Positions 55,921-64,000 of a DNA stretch of 64,000 nt are shown here, piece by piece. Position 1 is the first letter of the stretch, and the number at the start of each line of letters is the position of its first letter. Both the position numbers and the translations under genes were made by a program. The notes below the pieces were generated by a model. The model did not search any database and was not told where the DNA came from. It was given only the letters and a program-made list of their open reading frames with translations. Origin of the DNA: JASTVH01 sp042862465 (GTDB lineage: Bacteria > Pseudomonadota > Gammaproteobacteria > Pseudomonadales > Oleiphilaceae); contig JASTVH010000010.1 of assembly GCA_042862465.1 (NCBI GenBank), positions 113,316 to 177,315 of the forward strand, in the 5' to 3' direction.

Positions 55921-55929
55921 AATCATGCC

Positions 55930-56463
55930 CTACTTTTTCTTAGCCTCTTTGCGACGTACCAACTCGTCCGCGTAACGTACGCCCTTACCTTTGTAAGGCT
56001 CTGGCGGACGGTAGGCACGAATTTCCGCCGCAACCTGACCGACTTTCTGCTTGTCGATACCCTTGACAACGACTTCGGTCTGCGACGGCGTTTCGGCCGT
56101 GACACCTTCAGGCAGTTCGTATTCGACCGGGTGGGAGAAACCCAGTGTCAGGTTCAGTTTCTGACCCTGAGCCTGCGCACGGTAACCAACGCCCACTAAC
56201 TGAAGCTTGCGCTCAAAGCCGGTGCTGACACCGACCACCATGTTGTTGACCAGAGCCCGGAAGGTGCCTGCCAGCGCACGCGCCTTCTTGACCTGACTGC
56301 GCGGTGCAAACAGCAGCTGGCCGTCTTCCTGCTTCACTTCCACGAGTTCGTGGATTTGCATCTGCAGAGAGCCTTTGCTCCCCTTGACTTGAATATCCTG
56401 TCCTGCGAGCTGAACCTCAACACCGGATGGCAGCTTGACAGGATTATTAGCAATCCTGGACAT
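55930..56463 (-). CDS. rplF: Ribosomal protein L6
   Basis: 177 residues with two L6 domains. Ends PPEPYKGKGVRYADELVRRK, the conserved L6 signature. Lies near the GTPase centre of the 50S. Confidence 0.98.
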   Translation of the reverse strand: MSRIANNPVKLPSGVEVQLAGQDIQVKGSKGSLQMQIHELVEVKQEDGQLLFAPRSQVKKARALAGTFRALVNNMVVGVSTGFERKLQLVGVGYRAQAQGQKLNLTLGFSHPVEYELPEGVTAETPSQTEVVVKGIDKQKVGQVAAEIRAYRPPEPYKGKGVRYADELVRRKEAKKK

Positions 56464-56472
56464 GTCTCACTC

Positions 56473-56865
56473 CTAAAATACGGTGCAGATTACTTCGCCA
56501 CCAACGCCGGCTTTACGCGCGGCACGGTCCGTCATCACGCCCTTGGACGTGGAAACGATCGAGACACCCAGGCCACCAGCGACTTTCGGCAGTTCCTGTG
56601 CGCCGCGGTACTGGCGCAGACCCGGACGGCTGTAGCGCTGAATGGATTCGATGACCGGCTTGCCTTCGAAATAACGCAGCTCAACGGTCAGTTCAGGCTT
56701 CTGCTCACCCGAAACGCTGAAATCCTGGATGTAACCCTCGTCCTTCAATACTTGGGCGACGGAAATTTTCATCTTGGACGACGGCATGGTCACGTTGACC
56801 TTCTCCGCCATCTGGGCATTACGGATACGAGTGAACATATCCGCTAATGTGTCTTGCATGCTCAT
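56473..56865 (-). CDS. rpsH: Ribosomal protein S8
   Basis: 130 residues (SMQDTLADMFTRIRNAQ), ending GGEVICTVF with the S8 motif STSKGVMTDRAARKAGVGGE. In E. coli S8 represses the spc operon by binding the rplE start region. Confidence 0.98.
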   Translation of the reverse strand: MSMQDTLADMFTRIRNAQMAEKVNVTMPSSKMKISVAQVLKDEGYIQDFSVSGEQKPELTVELRYFEGKPVIESIQRYSRPGLRQYRGAQELPKVAGGLGVSIVSTSKGVMTDRAARKAGVGGEVICTVF

Positions 56866-56931
56866 CGGTATGAGGCTCCTACACTTTTTAGTTGTGCAGC
56901 GGTGCTGCGACCGCTTACCAACGCCGAGATG

Positions 56932-57237
56932 TTACCAGCTCGACTTGGTCAGACCCGGCACATTACCCTTCAACCCTTCTTCACGCAGCTTGATGCGTGA
57001 GAGCTGGAACTTGCGCAGAACGCCGTGCGGACGACCGGTCATCTGACAACGGTTACGCAGGCGAACAGGGCTGGCGTCACGCGGCAGCTTTTGAAGCTTC
57101 TGCTGTGCGTCCCAGCGCTCTTCTTCGCTGAGTTCCGGGTTCTTGATAATGGCTTTAAGCTCGGCGCGCTTCGCCGCATATTTCGCGACAGTTTTTTCGC
57201 GCTTGAGCTCACGCTGTTTCATGGAAATCTTGGCCAT
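56932..57237 (-). CDS. rpsN: Ribosomal protein S14
   Basis: 101 residues, the long zinc-free form (no CxxC pairs). Motif RNRCQMTGRPHGVLRKFQLS and C-terminal GLTKSSW are typical of proteobacteria. Confidence 0.98.
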   Translation of the reverse strand: MAKISMKQRELKREKTVAKYAAKRAELKAIIKNPELSEEERWDAQQKLQKLPRDASPVRLRNRCQMTGRPHGVLRKFQLSRIKLREEGLKGNVPGLTKSSW

Positions 57238-57252
57238 GACGCTCTTTCCTCT

Positions 57253-57789
57253 TTACTTGAACGGGAAGCGGAACGCTTTGAGCAGAGCTCGGCCTTCCTC
57301 ATCGGTACCCGCCGTCGTGGTGATGGTGATATCAAGACCACGCACCTTGTCGACCTTGTCGTACTCGATTTCCGGGAAGATGATCTGCTCGCGAACACCC
57401 ATGCTGTAGTTACCGCGCCCGTCGAACGACTTGGGATTCAGGCCACGGAAATCACGAACCCGCGGGATCGCAATCTGTACCAGGCGATCGAAGAAATCCC
57501 ACATACGCTGGCCACGCAAAGTGACCTTACAGCCAATCGGAAAACCTTCACGGATCTTGAAGCCAGCCACGGATTTGCGAGCCTTGGTCATAATCGGTTT
57601 CTGACCAGCCAATTGCTCCAGATCCGCCATGGCGTTTTCGATCTGCTTCTTGTCCCCGACGGCTTCACCGACACCCATATTCAGGGTGATCTTGGTTACC
57701 TTCGGCACCTGCATGATGTTCTCGTAGCCGAACTCTTCCTGCAGGGCGGGTACCACTTCGCTTTGATAAAGCTCTTTCATGCTTGGCAT
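57253..57789 (-). CDS. rplE: Ribosomal protein L5
   Basis: 178 residues from ATG 57789 (PSMKELYQSEVVPALQEEF), which aligns with the standard L5 start; a GTG three codons earlier is in frame. KITLNMGVGEAVGDKK and RGLDITITTTAGTDEE are diagnostic. Binds 5S rRNA. Confidence 0.98.
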   Translation of the reverse strand: MPSMKELYQSEVVPALQEEFGYENIMQVPKVTKITLNMGVGEAVGDKKQIENAMADLEQLAGQKPIMTKARKSVAGFKIREGFPIGCKVTLRGQRMWDFFDRLVQIAIPRVRDFRGLNPKSFDGRGNYSMGVREQIIFPEIEYDKVDKVRGLDITITTTAGTDEEGRALLKAFRFPFK

Positions 57790-57804
57790 CGTCACCACCG
57801 CCGC

Positions 57805-58125
57805 TTACTGGTTATCGACAAGTTCGTTGTTGGATTTGAAAATCCGAACCTTCGAACCGTCGTCGTTGATTTTGATACCAACGCGATCTGCTTTCTGGGT
57901 GCTCGGATTAAAAATCGCAACATTGGAAGCATCAATCGGTGCTTCCTTCTCGATGATGCCACCTGGGGTGCCCATCATCGGGTTGGGACGGGTGTGGCGC
58001 TTCACCATGTTGACACCGGAAACGATCAACCGTCCGTTATCGAGAATGCGAAGCACCTTACCACGCTTCTCTTTATCTTTACCCGTAATGACGATGACTT
58101 CGTCATCTCGTTTAATTTTCTTCAT
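57805..58125 (-). CDS. rplX: Ribosomal protein L24
   Basis: 106 residues with an N-terminal KOW motif (RDDEVIVITGKDKEKRGKVL). Assembly initiator of the 50S. Confidence 0.98.
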   Translation of the reverse strand: MKKIKRDDEVIVITGKDKEKRGKVLRILDNGRLIVSGVNMVKRHTRPNPMMGTPGGIIEKEAPIDASNVAIFNPSTQKADRVGIKINDDGSKVRIFKSNNELVDNQ

Positions 58126-58141
58126 AACCGGCCTCTTGTCC

Positions 58142-58510
58142 TCACAGTACCTCAGGTGCCAGCGAAATGATCTTCATGAACTTTTCGTTCCGAAGTTCAC
58201 GGGTGACCGGGCCGAAGATACGGGTACCGATCGGAGCATCCTGGTTGTTCAACAAGACCGCCGCGTTGCCATCAAAACGAATTATGGAACCGTCCGGGCG
58301 ACGAACGCCTTTACGGGTCCGGACAACGACGGCACGTACGACCTGGCCTTTCTTCACTCGGCCACGGGGAATCGCTTCCTTGATCGTCACCTTGATAACG
58401 TCGCCAACTTTGGCGTAACGCCGATGTGAACCGCCCAGGACTTTAATGCACTGCACTCGACGCGCGCCACTGTTGTCAGCGACGTCAAGCATTGTTTGAG
58501 TCTGAATCAT
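58142..58510 (-). CDS. rplN: Ribosomal protein L14
   Basis: 122 residues (IQTQTMLDVADNSGARRVQC), the standard length and start. First gene of the E. coli-type spc operon. A 60-bp gap separates it from rpsQ, but I see only weak promoter boxes there. Confidence 0.98.
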   Translation of the reverse strand: MIQTQTMLDVADNSGARRVQCIKVLGGSHRRYAKVGDVIKVTIKEAIPRGRVKKGQVVRAVVVRTRKGVRRPDGSIIRFDGNAAVLLNNQDAPIGTRIFGPVTRELRNEKFMKIISLAPEVL

Positions 58511-58570
58511 GGTTATTCTCCAACAAAAACCACTGTGCCGTTTACGACAAGACCCACCTTCCGGGGCGAG

Positions 58571-58837
58571 TTACACCTTCGACGCCTTTTCGACGACTTC
58601 CACCAGGTTCCAGGCCTTTTTCTTGGAAATCGGCTTGGTCTCCTGAATAGTGACGATGTCGCCAATGTTGCACTCGTTACTTTCGTCGTGTGCATGGATC
58701 TTGGTCGAACGCTTGACGTACTTGCCGTACAGCGGGTGCTTAACCTGGCGCTCGACGAGAACCACGATGGATTTCTCCATCTTGTTGCTCACGACCTTGC
58801 CGCTCAGGGTTCTGGCAGTCTTTGCAGCTTCAGTCAT
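58571..58837 (-). CDS. rpsQ: Ribosomal protein S17
   Basis: 88 residues; RTLSGKVVSNKMEKSIVVLV and KIHAHDESNECNIGDIV are typical of S17. Last gene of the E. coli-type S10 operon. Confidence 0.98.
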   Translation of the reverse strand: MTEAAKTARTLSGKVVSNKMEKSIVVLVERQVKHPLYGKYVKRSTKIHAHDESNECNIGDIVTIQETKPISKKKAWNLVEVVEKASKV

Positions 58838-58838
58838 G

Positions 58839-59030
58839 TCAGTTACCTGCCTTCTCGTTCAATACCGTTTTAACACGAGCAATGTCACGCTTGGTCTGAG
58901 ACAGCAGATGCGTTTGGTTCAGCTGGCCTGTTGCCTTTCGCATCCGCAGGTTGAACTGCTCCTTCAAGAGGGTGTTCAGTTCAGCGTTCAGCTCGTCGAC
59001 CGATTTTTCTCGCATGTCTTTCGCTTTCAT
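58839..59030 (-). CDS. rpmC: Ribosomal protein L29
   Basis: 63 residues from ATG 59030, which overlaps the rplP stop by one base. Two-helix hairpin protein at the tunnel exit (KEQFNLRMRKATGQL). Confidence 0.97.
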   Translation of the reverse strand: MKAKDMREKSVDELNAELNTLLKEQFNLRMRKATGQLNQTHLLSQTKRDIARVKTVLNEKAGN

Positions 59031-59443
59031 CACATCACCGTTCTAGTCACGAAAGTGGTCGATACAGGCAACTTGGCCGCTGCGAGAGTAAACGCTTCAC
59101 GCGCTACATCTTCGGAGACGCCTTCCATCTCATAGAGCATCTTGCCCGGCTGGATTTCGGCGACCCAATACTCGACAGAACCCTTACCTTTACCCATCCG
59201 AACTTCCAACGGCTTGCCGGTGATCGGCTTGTCCGGGAAGATCCGAATCCAGATTTTACCGCCACGCTTGATGCGACGGTTGATAGCTCGACGGCCGGCC
59301 TCAATCTGGCGCGCAGTAATACGACCACGGCTGGTTGCCTTCAGACCGTATTCACCAAAGCTGACCTTGTTGGCCCGCTGCGCCAGACCGCGGTTGCGGC
59401 CCTTCATTACCTTGCGAAACTTGGTGCGTTTTGGTTGCAGCAT
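59030..59443 (-). CDS. rplP: Ribosomal protein L16
   Basis: 137 residues (LQPKRTKFRKVMKGRNRGLA). Contains the conserved GRMGKGKGSVEYWVA-type block (here VRMGKGKGSVEYW). Helps place tRNA in the A site. Confidence 0.98.
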   Translation of the reverse strand: MLQPKRTKFRKVMKGRNRGLAQRANKVSFGEYGLKATSRGRITARQIEAGRRAINRRIKRGGKIWIRIFPDKPITGKPLEVRMGKGKGSVEYWVAEIQPGKMLYEMEGVSEDVAREAFTLAAAKLPVSTTFVTRTVM

Positions 59444-59455
59444 TTGAGCGCCCCT

Positions 59456-60139
59456 TTACTTCTGACCTTTCTTGCGCGAGGCACCCTTCTCAGCGCGCAC
59501 CTGTTCCAGGCCGCCGAGTACCTCACCCTTGAAGATCCAGACCTTCACGCCAATGACACCGTAGGTGGTGTGCGCTTCATAGGTCGCGTAATCGATGTCT
59601 GCACGCAGAGTGTGCAGAGGTACACGGCCTTCGCGATACCATTCGGTACGGGCAATCTCAGCACCGCCCAAACGGCCACCCACCTGAATACGGATACCCT
59701 TGGCGCCCTGACGCATGGCGTTCTGAACCGCGCGCTTCATGGCACGACGGAACATCACACGACGCTCGAGCTGATTGGCAACGCTTTGCGCAACCAACTG
59801 TGCATCCAGGTCCGGCTTGCGGATTTCCTCGATGTTGACGTGAACAGGCACGCCCATCATCTCGCTCACTTCGCGGCGCAGACGATCCACATCCTCACCC
59901 TTCTTCCCGATAACAATGCCGGGACGGGCGGTGTGAATCGTGATGCGTGCGTTTTGAGCGGGGCGCTCGATCACGATCTTACTTACAGACGCCTTCTCGA
60001 GGCGCTTGTTCAAGAACTTCCGAACTTCGATGTCGTTCAGCAGGTTCTTGGCATATTCTTGCTTTTCGGCATACCAGACAGAGTTGTGCTCTTTGATCAC
60101 CCCAAGTCTGATACCCGTTGGATGTACTTTATGACCCAT
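59456..60139 (-). CDS. rpsC: Ribosomal protein S3
   Basis: 227 residues (GHKVHPTGIRLGVIKEHNS). KH domain with GIVIGKKGEDVDRLR and the C-terminal S3 domain with GRLGGAEIARTEW. mRNA entry channel protein. Confidence 0.98.
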   Translation of the reverse strand: MGHKVHPTGIRLGVIKEHNSVWYAEKQEYAKNLLNDIEVRKFLNKRLEKASVSKIVIERPAQNARITIHTARPGIVIGKKGEDVDRLRREVSEMMGVPVHVNIEEIRKPDLDAQLVAQSVANQLERRVMFRRAMKRAVQNAMRQGAKGIRIQVGGRLGGAEIARTEWYREGRVPLHTLRADIDYATYEAHTTYGVIGVKVWIFKGEVLGGLEQVRAEKGASRKKGQK

Positions 60140-60150
60140 CTGAGCATCTC

Positions 60151-60483
60151 CTACTTTTCAGCGACCTTGACGGTGATGTGGCATGTGCGCTTCAAGATCC
60201 GATCGGCTCGACCCTTCGCACGCGGACGAATCCGCTTCATCGTGGGGCCTTCGTCGACCATGATCGTAGACACACGCAGCTCATCCACGTCCAGGCCTTC
60301 GTTGTGCTCAGCATTGGCAATCGCAGACTCGATCACCTTACGAATGATCTGCGAAGCCTTCTTCGGGCTGAAAGTCAACGTATTCAGGGCGTCCTCAACC
60401 GCCTTGCCGCGTACCATATCTGCCACAAGACGCGCTTTCTGAGCCGAGAGGCGAGCACCCTTTAATTTGGCGGCTACTTCCAT
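60151..60483 (-). CDS. rplV: Ribosomal protein L22
   Basis: 110 residues from the second of two adjacent ATGs, matching pseudomonad L22 (EVAAKLKGARLSAQKARLVA). The long hairpin lining the exit tunnel includes RIRPRAKGRADRI. Confidence 0.97.
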   Translation of the reverse strand: MEVAAKLKGARLSAQKARLVADMVRGKAVEDALNTLTFSPKKASQIIRKVIESAIANAEHNEGLDVDELRVSTIMVDEGPTMKRIRPRAKGRADRILKRTCHITVKVAEK

Positions 60484-60500
60484 CATCTTATTCCTCAGAA

Positions 60501-60776
60501 TCAGCGTTTCGCTTTCTTGTCGGCAGCGTGTCCACGGTATGTGCGGGTCGCTGCGAACTCCCCAAGTTTATGCCCGACCATTTCTTCGGTAATCATCACG
60601 GGAACGTGCTGACGACCGTTATGGACGGCAATGGTCAGGCCTACCATCTCTGGAAATACTGTCGAACGGCGCGACCAGGTCTTGATCGGCTTACGGCTAT
60701 TCGATTCCAGAGCTGCCTCAACCTTCTTTAACAGATGCAGGTCTATAAAAGGACCTTTCTTCAAAGAACGTGGCAC
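60501..60776 (-). CDS. rpsS: Ribosomal protein S19
   Basis: 91 residues (PRSLKKGPFIDLHLLKKVEA). Contains GHKLGEFAATRTYRGH. Head protein next to S13. Confidence 0.98.
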   Translation of the reverse strand: MPRSLKKGPFIDLHLLKKVEAALESNSRKPIKTWSRRSTVFPEMVGLTIAVHNGRQHVPVMITEEMVGHKLGEFAATRTYRGHAADKKAKR

Positions 60777-60798
60777 AGCGTAATCCTCTTTCAGTCAA

Positions 60799-61626
60799 TT
60801 ACTTGGCCGAACGACGACGTACTATCATCTTTTCAGTACGCTTGTTCTTACGAGTTTTATGCCCTTTGGTCGGAACACCCCACGGAGTAACCGGGTGACG
60901 CCCGCCAGAGGTACGCCCTTCACCACCACCATGCGGGTGGTCAACTGGGTTCATAGCAACACCACGTACTGTTGGCCGTTTGCCGCGCCAACGTGATGCA
61001 CCCGCTTTGCCAAGCTGCTTCAGACTGTGCTCACTGTTGGAAACTTCACCCAACGTGGCACGACATTCTGCAAGCACCTTGCGCATTTCGCCGGAGCGCA
61101 GGCGAATAGTGGCGTAAGCGCCTTCACGTGCAACCAGCTGAGCTGCTGCACCGGCACTACGCGCCAGTTGTCCGCCTTTTCCAGGCTTGAGCTCGACACA
61201 GTGGATCACGGAACCGACAGGCATGTTGCGCAGAGGCAATGTGCTGCCGACCTTGATCGGTGCGTCGATACCGGAACGCACGGGATCGCCAGCCTTGAGC
61301 CCTTTGGGAGCGAGGATGTAGCGACGCTCGCCATCGGAATACTTCAGCAGTGCGATATGTGCAGACCGGTTGGGATCATATTCCAGGCGTTCTACGACAG
61401 CCGGAATACCATCCTTGTTCCGTTTGAAATCAATCGCCCGGTAGTGCTGCTTGTGACCACCACCGATGTGACGGGTGGTAATGCGGCCAAAGTGGTTACG
61501 ACCACCGGACTTGCTCTTTTTCTCTACCAACGGCGCAAAAGGACGCCCCTTGTACAAATCAGGCTGGCTGATATTGATCGCGTGGCGGCGTCCGGGAGAC
61601 GTTGGCTTGATGTTCTTGATCGGCAT
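60799..61626 (-). CDS. rplB: Ribosomal protein L2
   Basis: 275 residues. Peptidyl-transferase-adjacent protein with GMAMNPVDHPHGGGEGRTSGG-type motif (here VAMNPVDHPHGGGEG) bearing the key His. Start MPIKNIKPTSPGRR. Confidence 0.98.
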   Translation of the reverse strand: MPIKNIKPTSPGRRHAINISQPDLYKGRPFAPLVEKKSKSGGRNHFGRITTRHIGGGHKQHYRAIDFKRNKDGIPAVVERLEYDPNRSAHIALLKYSDGERRYILAPKGLKAGDPVRSGIDAPIKVGSTLPLRNMPVGSVIHCVELKPGKGGQLARSAGAAAQLVAREGAYATIRLRSGEMRKVLAECRATLGEVSNSEHSLKQLGKAGASRWRGKRPTVRGVAMNPVDHPHGGGEGRTSGGRHPVTPWGVPTKGHKTRKNKRTEKMIVRRRSAK

Positions 61627-61643
61627 CTTACGATCCCCTTACC

Positions 61644-61937
61644 TTATTCAACATCCAGAAAGTCGATGTCCTGACCTTCAGCCAGGCGCACATACGCCAG
61701 GCGAACGCCGCTCCGCTTACCAAGACCACGCATAGTGCGCTTGGTCTTGCCCTTGCGGTTCAGGACTTGGACGCCGTTGACCTTCACGTCAAACAGCTGC
61801 TCGACAGCCTTGCGGATCTCAGGCTTGGTCGCATCGGGCGCCACCTTGAAAACAACCTGATCACTTTCGCCCGCAATAGAGGCTTTCTCCGAGATGTGCG
61901 GACCCAGCAAGACCTTGTAAATACGCTCTTGATTCAT
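61644..61937 (-). CDS. rplW: Ribosomal protein L23
   Basis: 97 residues. Docking site for trigger factor and SRP at the tunnel exit. Four-base overlap with rplD. VLLGPHISEKASI is typical. Confidence 0.98.
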   Translation of the reverse strand: MNQERIYKVLLGPHISEKASIAGESDQVVFKVAPDATKPEIRKAVEQLFDVKVNGVQVLNRKGKTKRTMRGLGKRSGVRLAYVRLAEGQDIDFLDVE

Positions 61938-62539
61938 CCCAGCATCTCCTCAAGCTTTTTCAGTGCCGGCACCGTGACAACAACCTTGTCATGGCCTACC
62001 AGACTGACCGGATCCACACCAGCCACATCGCGTACATCCACGTAGGGAATGTTGCGAGCAGCCAGATACAAGTTCTGATCGACCTCATCGGAAACGATCA
62101 GGGCATTGTCGACACCCAGATCCTTGAGCTTCGCATTGAAAGCCTTGGTCTTGGGGGTCTCTGCCTTCACGTCGTCAACCACGACCAGACGCTCCTGACG
62201 AACCAGCTCGGACAGAATGGACCGCAGCGCAGCGCGGTACATCTTCCGATTCACCTTTTGGCTGTGGTCCTGCGGACGCGCAGCGAAGGTTACACCACCG
62301 GTACGCCAGATTGGGCTACGAATCGTACCCGCTCGAGCGCGACCAGTGCCCTTCTGGCGCCACGGCTTCTTGCCGCCACCACGCACGTCAGAGCGATTCT
62401 TCTGAGCCCGGGTACCCTGGCGAGCGCCAGCGAGGTAAGCCGTGACGACCTGGTGAACCAGGGCCTCATTAAATTCTTTCGCAAATGCAGCATCGGATAC
62501 GGTAATACCCTTGCCGCTACCTGTAATAGTCAGTTCCAT
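61934..62539 (-). CDS. rplD: Ribosomal protein L4
   Basis: 201 residues. Extended loop KKPWRQKGTGRARAGTIRSP lines the tunnel constriction. In E. coli L4 also controls its operon through the S10 leader; the leader here is only about 60 bases, so the same structure is doubtful. Confidence 0.98.
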   Translation of the reverse strand: MELTITGSGKGITVSDAAFAKEFNEALVHQVVTAYLAGARQGTRAQKNRSDVRGGGKKPWRQKGTGRARAGTIRSPIWRTGGVTFAARPQDHSQKVNRKMYRAALRSILSELVRQERLVVVDDVKAETPKTKAFNAKLKDLGVDNALIVSDEVDQNLYLAARNIPYVDVRDVAGVDPVSLVGHDKVVVTVPALKKLEEMLG

Positions 62540-62550
62540 CGCGACACCCC

Positions 62551-63189
62551 TTAGGCTTTCACTGCAGGCCGGATTACCAGGTTTCCGCCGTTCGCACCAG
62601 GAACAGCACCCTTCACCAACAGCAGGTTGCGCTCTGCATCGACACGAACGATCTCGAGATTCTGAGTCGTTACGCGCTCATTACCCATCTGACCGGCCAT
62701 CTTCTTGCCTTTGAAGACCTTACCCGGGGTCTGGTTCTGACCAATTGAACCGGGCGCACGATGGGACAGTGAGTTACCGTGAGTCGCGTCTTGAGTGGAA
62801 AAATTCCAGCGCTTAACGGTACCCGCAAAGCCCTTACCTTTGGACTGACCGGTTACATCAACCATCTGGCCGGCTTCAAAGACGGAAACACCGACTTCGC
62901 CACCAACAGCCAGACCATCACCTTCACCATCAGACAGACGGAATTCCCAAAGACCACGACCGGCCTCGGTACCCGCCTTGGCAAAATGACCAGCCAGGGG
63001 CTTGGTTACGCGGGAGGCACGACGACTACCTACAGTGACCTGATAGGCACGATAGCCGTCCTGCTCGGGGCTCTTGATCTGGGTAATCCGGTTGGCTTCA
63101 ACCTCGATTACCGTAACAGGAATGACTTGACCCTCGTCAGTAAAGACACGAGTCATACCGGCCTTACGACCGACAACACCAATTGCCAT
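62551..63189 (-). CDS. rplC: Ribosomal protein L3
   Basis: 212 residues (AIGVVGRKAGMTRVFTDEGQ). GKGFAGTVKRWNF and GSIGQNQTPGKVFKGKKMAG are diagnostic; the latter holds the glutamine methylated by PrmB in E. coli. Confidence 0.98.
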   Translation of the reverse strand: MAIGVVGRKAGMTRVFTDEGQVIPVTVIEVEANRITQIKSPEQDGYRAYQVTVGSRRASRVTKPLAGHFAKAGTEAGRGLWEFRLSDGEGDGLAVGGEVGVSVFEAGQMVDVTGQSKGKGFAGTVKRWNFSTQDATHGNSLSHRAPGSIGQNQTPGKVFKGKKMAGQMGNERVTTQNLEIVRVDAERNLLLVKGAVPGANGGNLVIRPAVKA

Positions 63190-63266
63190 GTTTCACCTCT
63201 CAGTGTACGGGGCTTTAACCCTCTATGGCCTTCAACAGTTACACCTGGCGGGTTTACGCTATTGCG

Positions 63267-63578
63267 TTAACCCAAGCTGATCTGTACGTCTACACCCGCA
63301 GCCAGATCAAGCTTCATCAGAGCGTCTACTGTTTTCTCGGTAGGCTCAATGATGTCCAGAAGTCTCTTGTGCGTCCGGATCTCGTATTGATCACGCGCGT
63401 CTTTGTTGACGTGCGGAGAGATCAGGACGGTATAACGCTCTTTGCGAGTCGGCAAAGGAATCGGGCCACGCACCTGCGCGCCAGTCCGCTTCGCCGTATC
63501 GACGATCTCTTGCGTGGACTGATCGATCAGGCGGTAGTCAAACGCCTTCAGCCGAATTCTGATTTTTTGGCTTTGCAT
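63267..63578 (-). CDS. rpsJ: Ribosomal protein S10 / NusE
   Basis: 103 residues (QSQKIRIRLKAFDYRLIDQS). Acts in the 30S head and in the Nus antitermination complex. First gene of the S10 operon, with its own promoter after the tuf terminator. Confidence 0.98.
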   Translation of the reverse strand: MQSQKIRIRLKAFDYRLIDQSTQEIVDTAKRTGAQVRGPIPLPTRKERYTVLISPHVNKDARDQYEIRTHKRLLDIIEPTEKTVDALMKLDLAAGVDVQISLG

Positions 63579-63646
63579 GTTGCACCAAACTCCACTCGTA
63601 GCATTAGCTGCCAGATGACAAGCCGACCCTTGAAAAAAGGAGCCGC

Positions 63647-63675
63647 ATTGTATGCAGAATGCTCAACCAAGTCAA
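63647..63675 (-). promoter_or_regulatory. Sigma-70 promoter of the S10 operon
   Basis: On the minus strand TTGACT (63670-63675) and TACAAT (63647-63652) have an exact 17-bp spacer. Start expected near 63640, giving a leader of about 60 bases to rpsJ. Confidence 0.85.
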
Positions 63676-63715
63676 GCAAGTCCTTGAAGATGCTCGACCA
63701 GGCCGATTTCCAATG

Positions 63716-63743
63716 AAAAAGGGGCTGCATCGCAGCCCCTTTT
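63716..63743 (-). terminator. Terminator of tuf
   Basis: GGGGCTGC / GCAGCCCC 8-bp stem with a 3-base loop, A5 and T4 flanks, 22 bases after the tuf stop on the minus strand. Confidence 0.92.
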
Positions 63744-63764
63744 CAGTGCGCTAGGCGACCAGGA

Positions 63765-64000
63765 TCACTCGATGATCTTGGTGACAACGCCGGCACCAAC
63801 GGTACGACCGCCTTCGCGGATCGCGAAACGCAGGCCATCTTCCATCGCGATCGGCGCGATCAGAGTGGCTTCCAGCTTCACGTTATCGCCCGGCATTACC
63901 ATTTCGACACCTTCCGGCAGCTCAACCGCACCCGTTACGTCGGTGGTACGGAAGTAGAACTGCGGACGGTAGCCCTTGAAGAACGGAGTGTGACGACCAC
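63765..64000 (-). CDS. tuf: Elongation factor Tu, C-terminal part (5' end outside window)
   Basis: The last ~78 residues of EF-Tu are visible, ending RFAIREGGRTVGAGVVTKII-Glu. GRHTPFFKGYRPQFYFRTTD and VEMVMPGDNVKLEASLIAPI belong to domain 3. Start codon lies beyond the window. Its position before the S10 operon is standard. Confidence 0.97.
   Translation of the reverse strand, partial: GRHTPFFKGYRPQFYFRTTDVTGAVELPEGVEMVMPGDNVKLEATLIAPIAMEDGLRFAIREGGRTVGAGVVTKIIE

Noticed and set aside
63579..63640. E. coli-type S10 leader with L4-controlled attenuator
   Set aside because: The leader is about 60 bases, too short for the known structure, and shows no attenuator hairpin with a T-run.

Overview
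This 64-kb stretch is typical chromosome of a gammaproteobacterium. GC content is high in the genes, and gene order resembles Pseudomonas/Marinobacter-type genomes: glnE beside ilvE; ssb, an MFS gene and divergent uvrA; and a complete S10-spc-alpha ribosomal cluster with tuf. A full MSHA type IV pilus cluster and a Marinobacter-style porin signal peptide suggest a marine or halophilic Marinobacter-like bacterium. The genus is inference.

Layout. 1-5.5 kb: the end of a glycosyltransferase, then ilvE, glnE and a CYTH-domain gene on the minus strand. 5.6-6.7 kb: an outer-membrane porin whose frame is broken by one amber codon after the signal peptide, followed by an AT-rich non-coding stretch. 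7.3-10.9 kb: dtd, pip and typA. 10.9-19.4 kb: a nitrogen-control region with glnA behind two NtrC sites and a sigma-54 promoter, a marR-emrAB efflux operon, a DUF4124 gene and ntrBC, whose sigma-70-like promoter carries an NtrC site. GlnE (adenylylation of glutamine synthetase) lies in the same window.

19.4-37 kb: an MSHA pilus cluster on the minus strand, from mshI through the mshJ, K, L, M, N, E, G, F, A, C, D, O, P genes to a 1616-residue mshQ. No mshB is present. mshA is followed by its own terminator. MshE carries two c-di-GMP-binding type motifs.

37-44.5 kb is accessory. It holds a MerR regulator with an epoxide-hydrolase-like protein and an unknown helical protein, divergent from a ferritin-like metal-dependent hydrolase and an alpha/beta hydrolase. 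The rightward operon ends in a 28-codon stump of a flavin monooxygenase. The stump runs directly into the 3' end of an opposing four-gene operon that encodes two YeeE/YedE-type membrane proteins, an NPCAA-repeat phosphatase-like lipoprotein and an uncharacterised His-rich protein, behind a 10-bp perfect palindrome.

44.7-50 kb: ssb, a YajR-like MFS transporter and uvrA. 50-64 kb: the complete rplQ-to-rpsJ ribosomal cluster with rpoA and secY, with good sigma-70 promoters before rpsJ and rpsM, and the 3' end of tuf at the right edge. I saw no tRNA, rRNA, CRISPR, transposase or phage genes.
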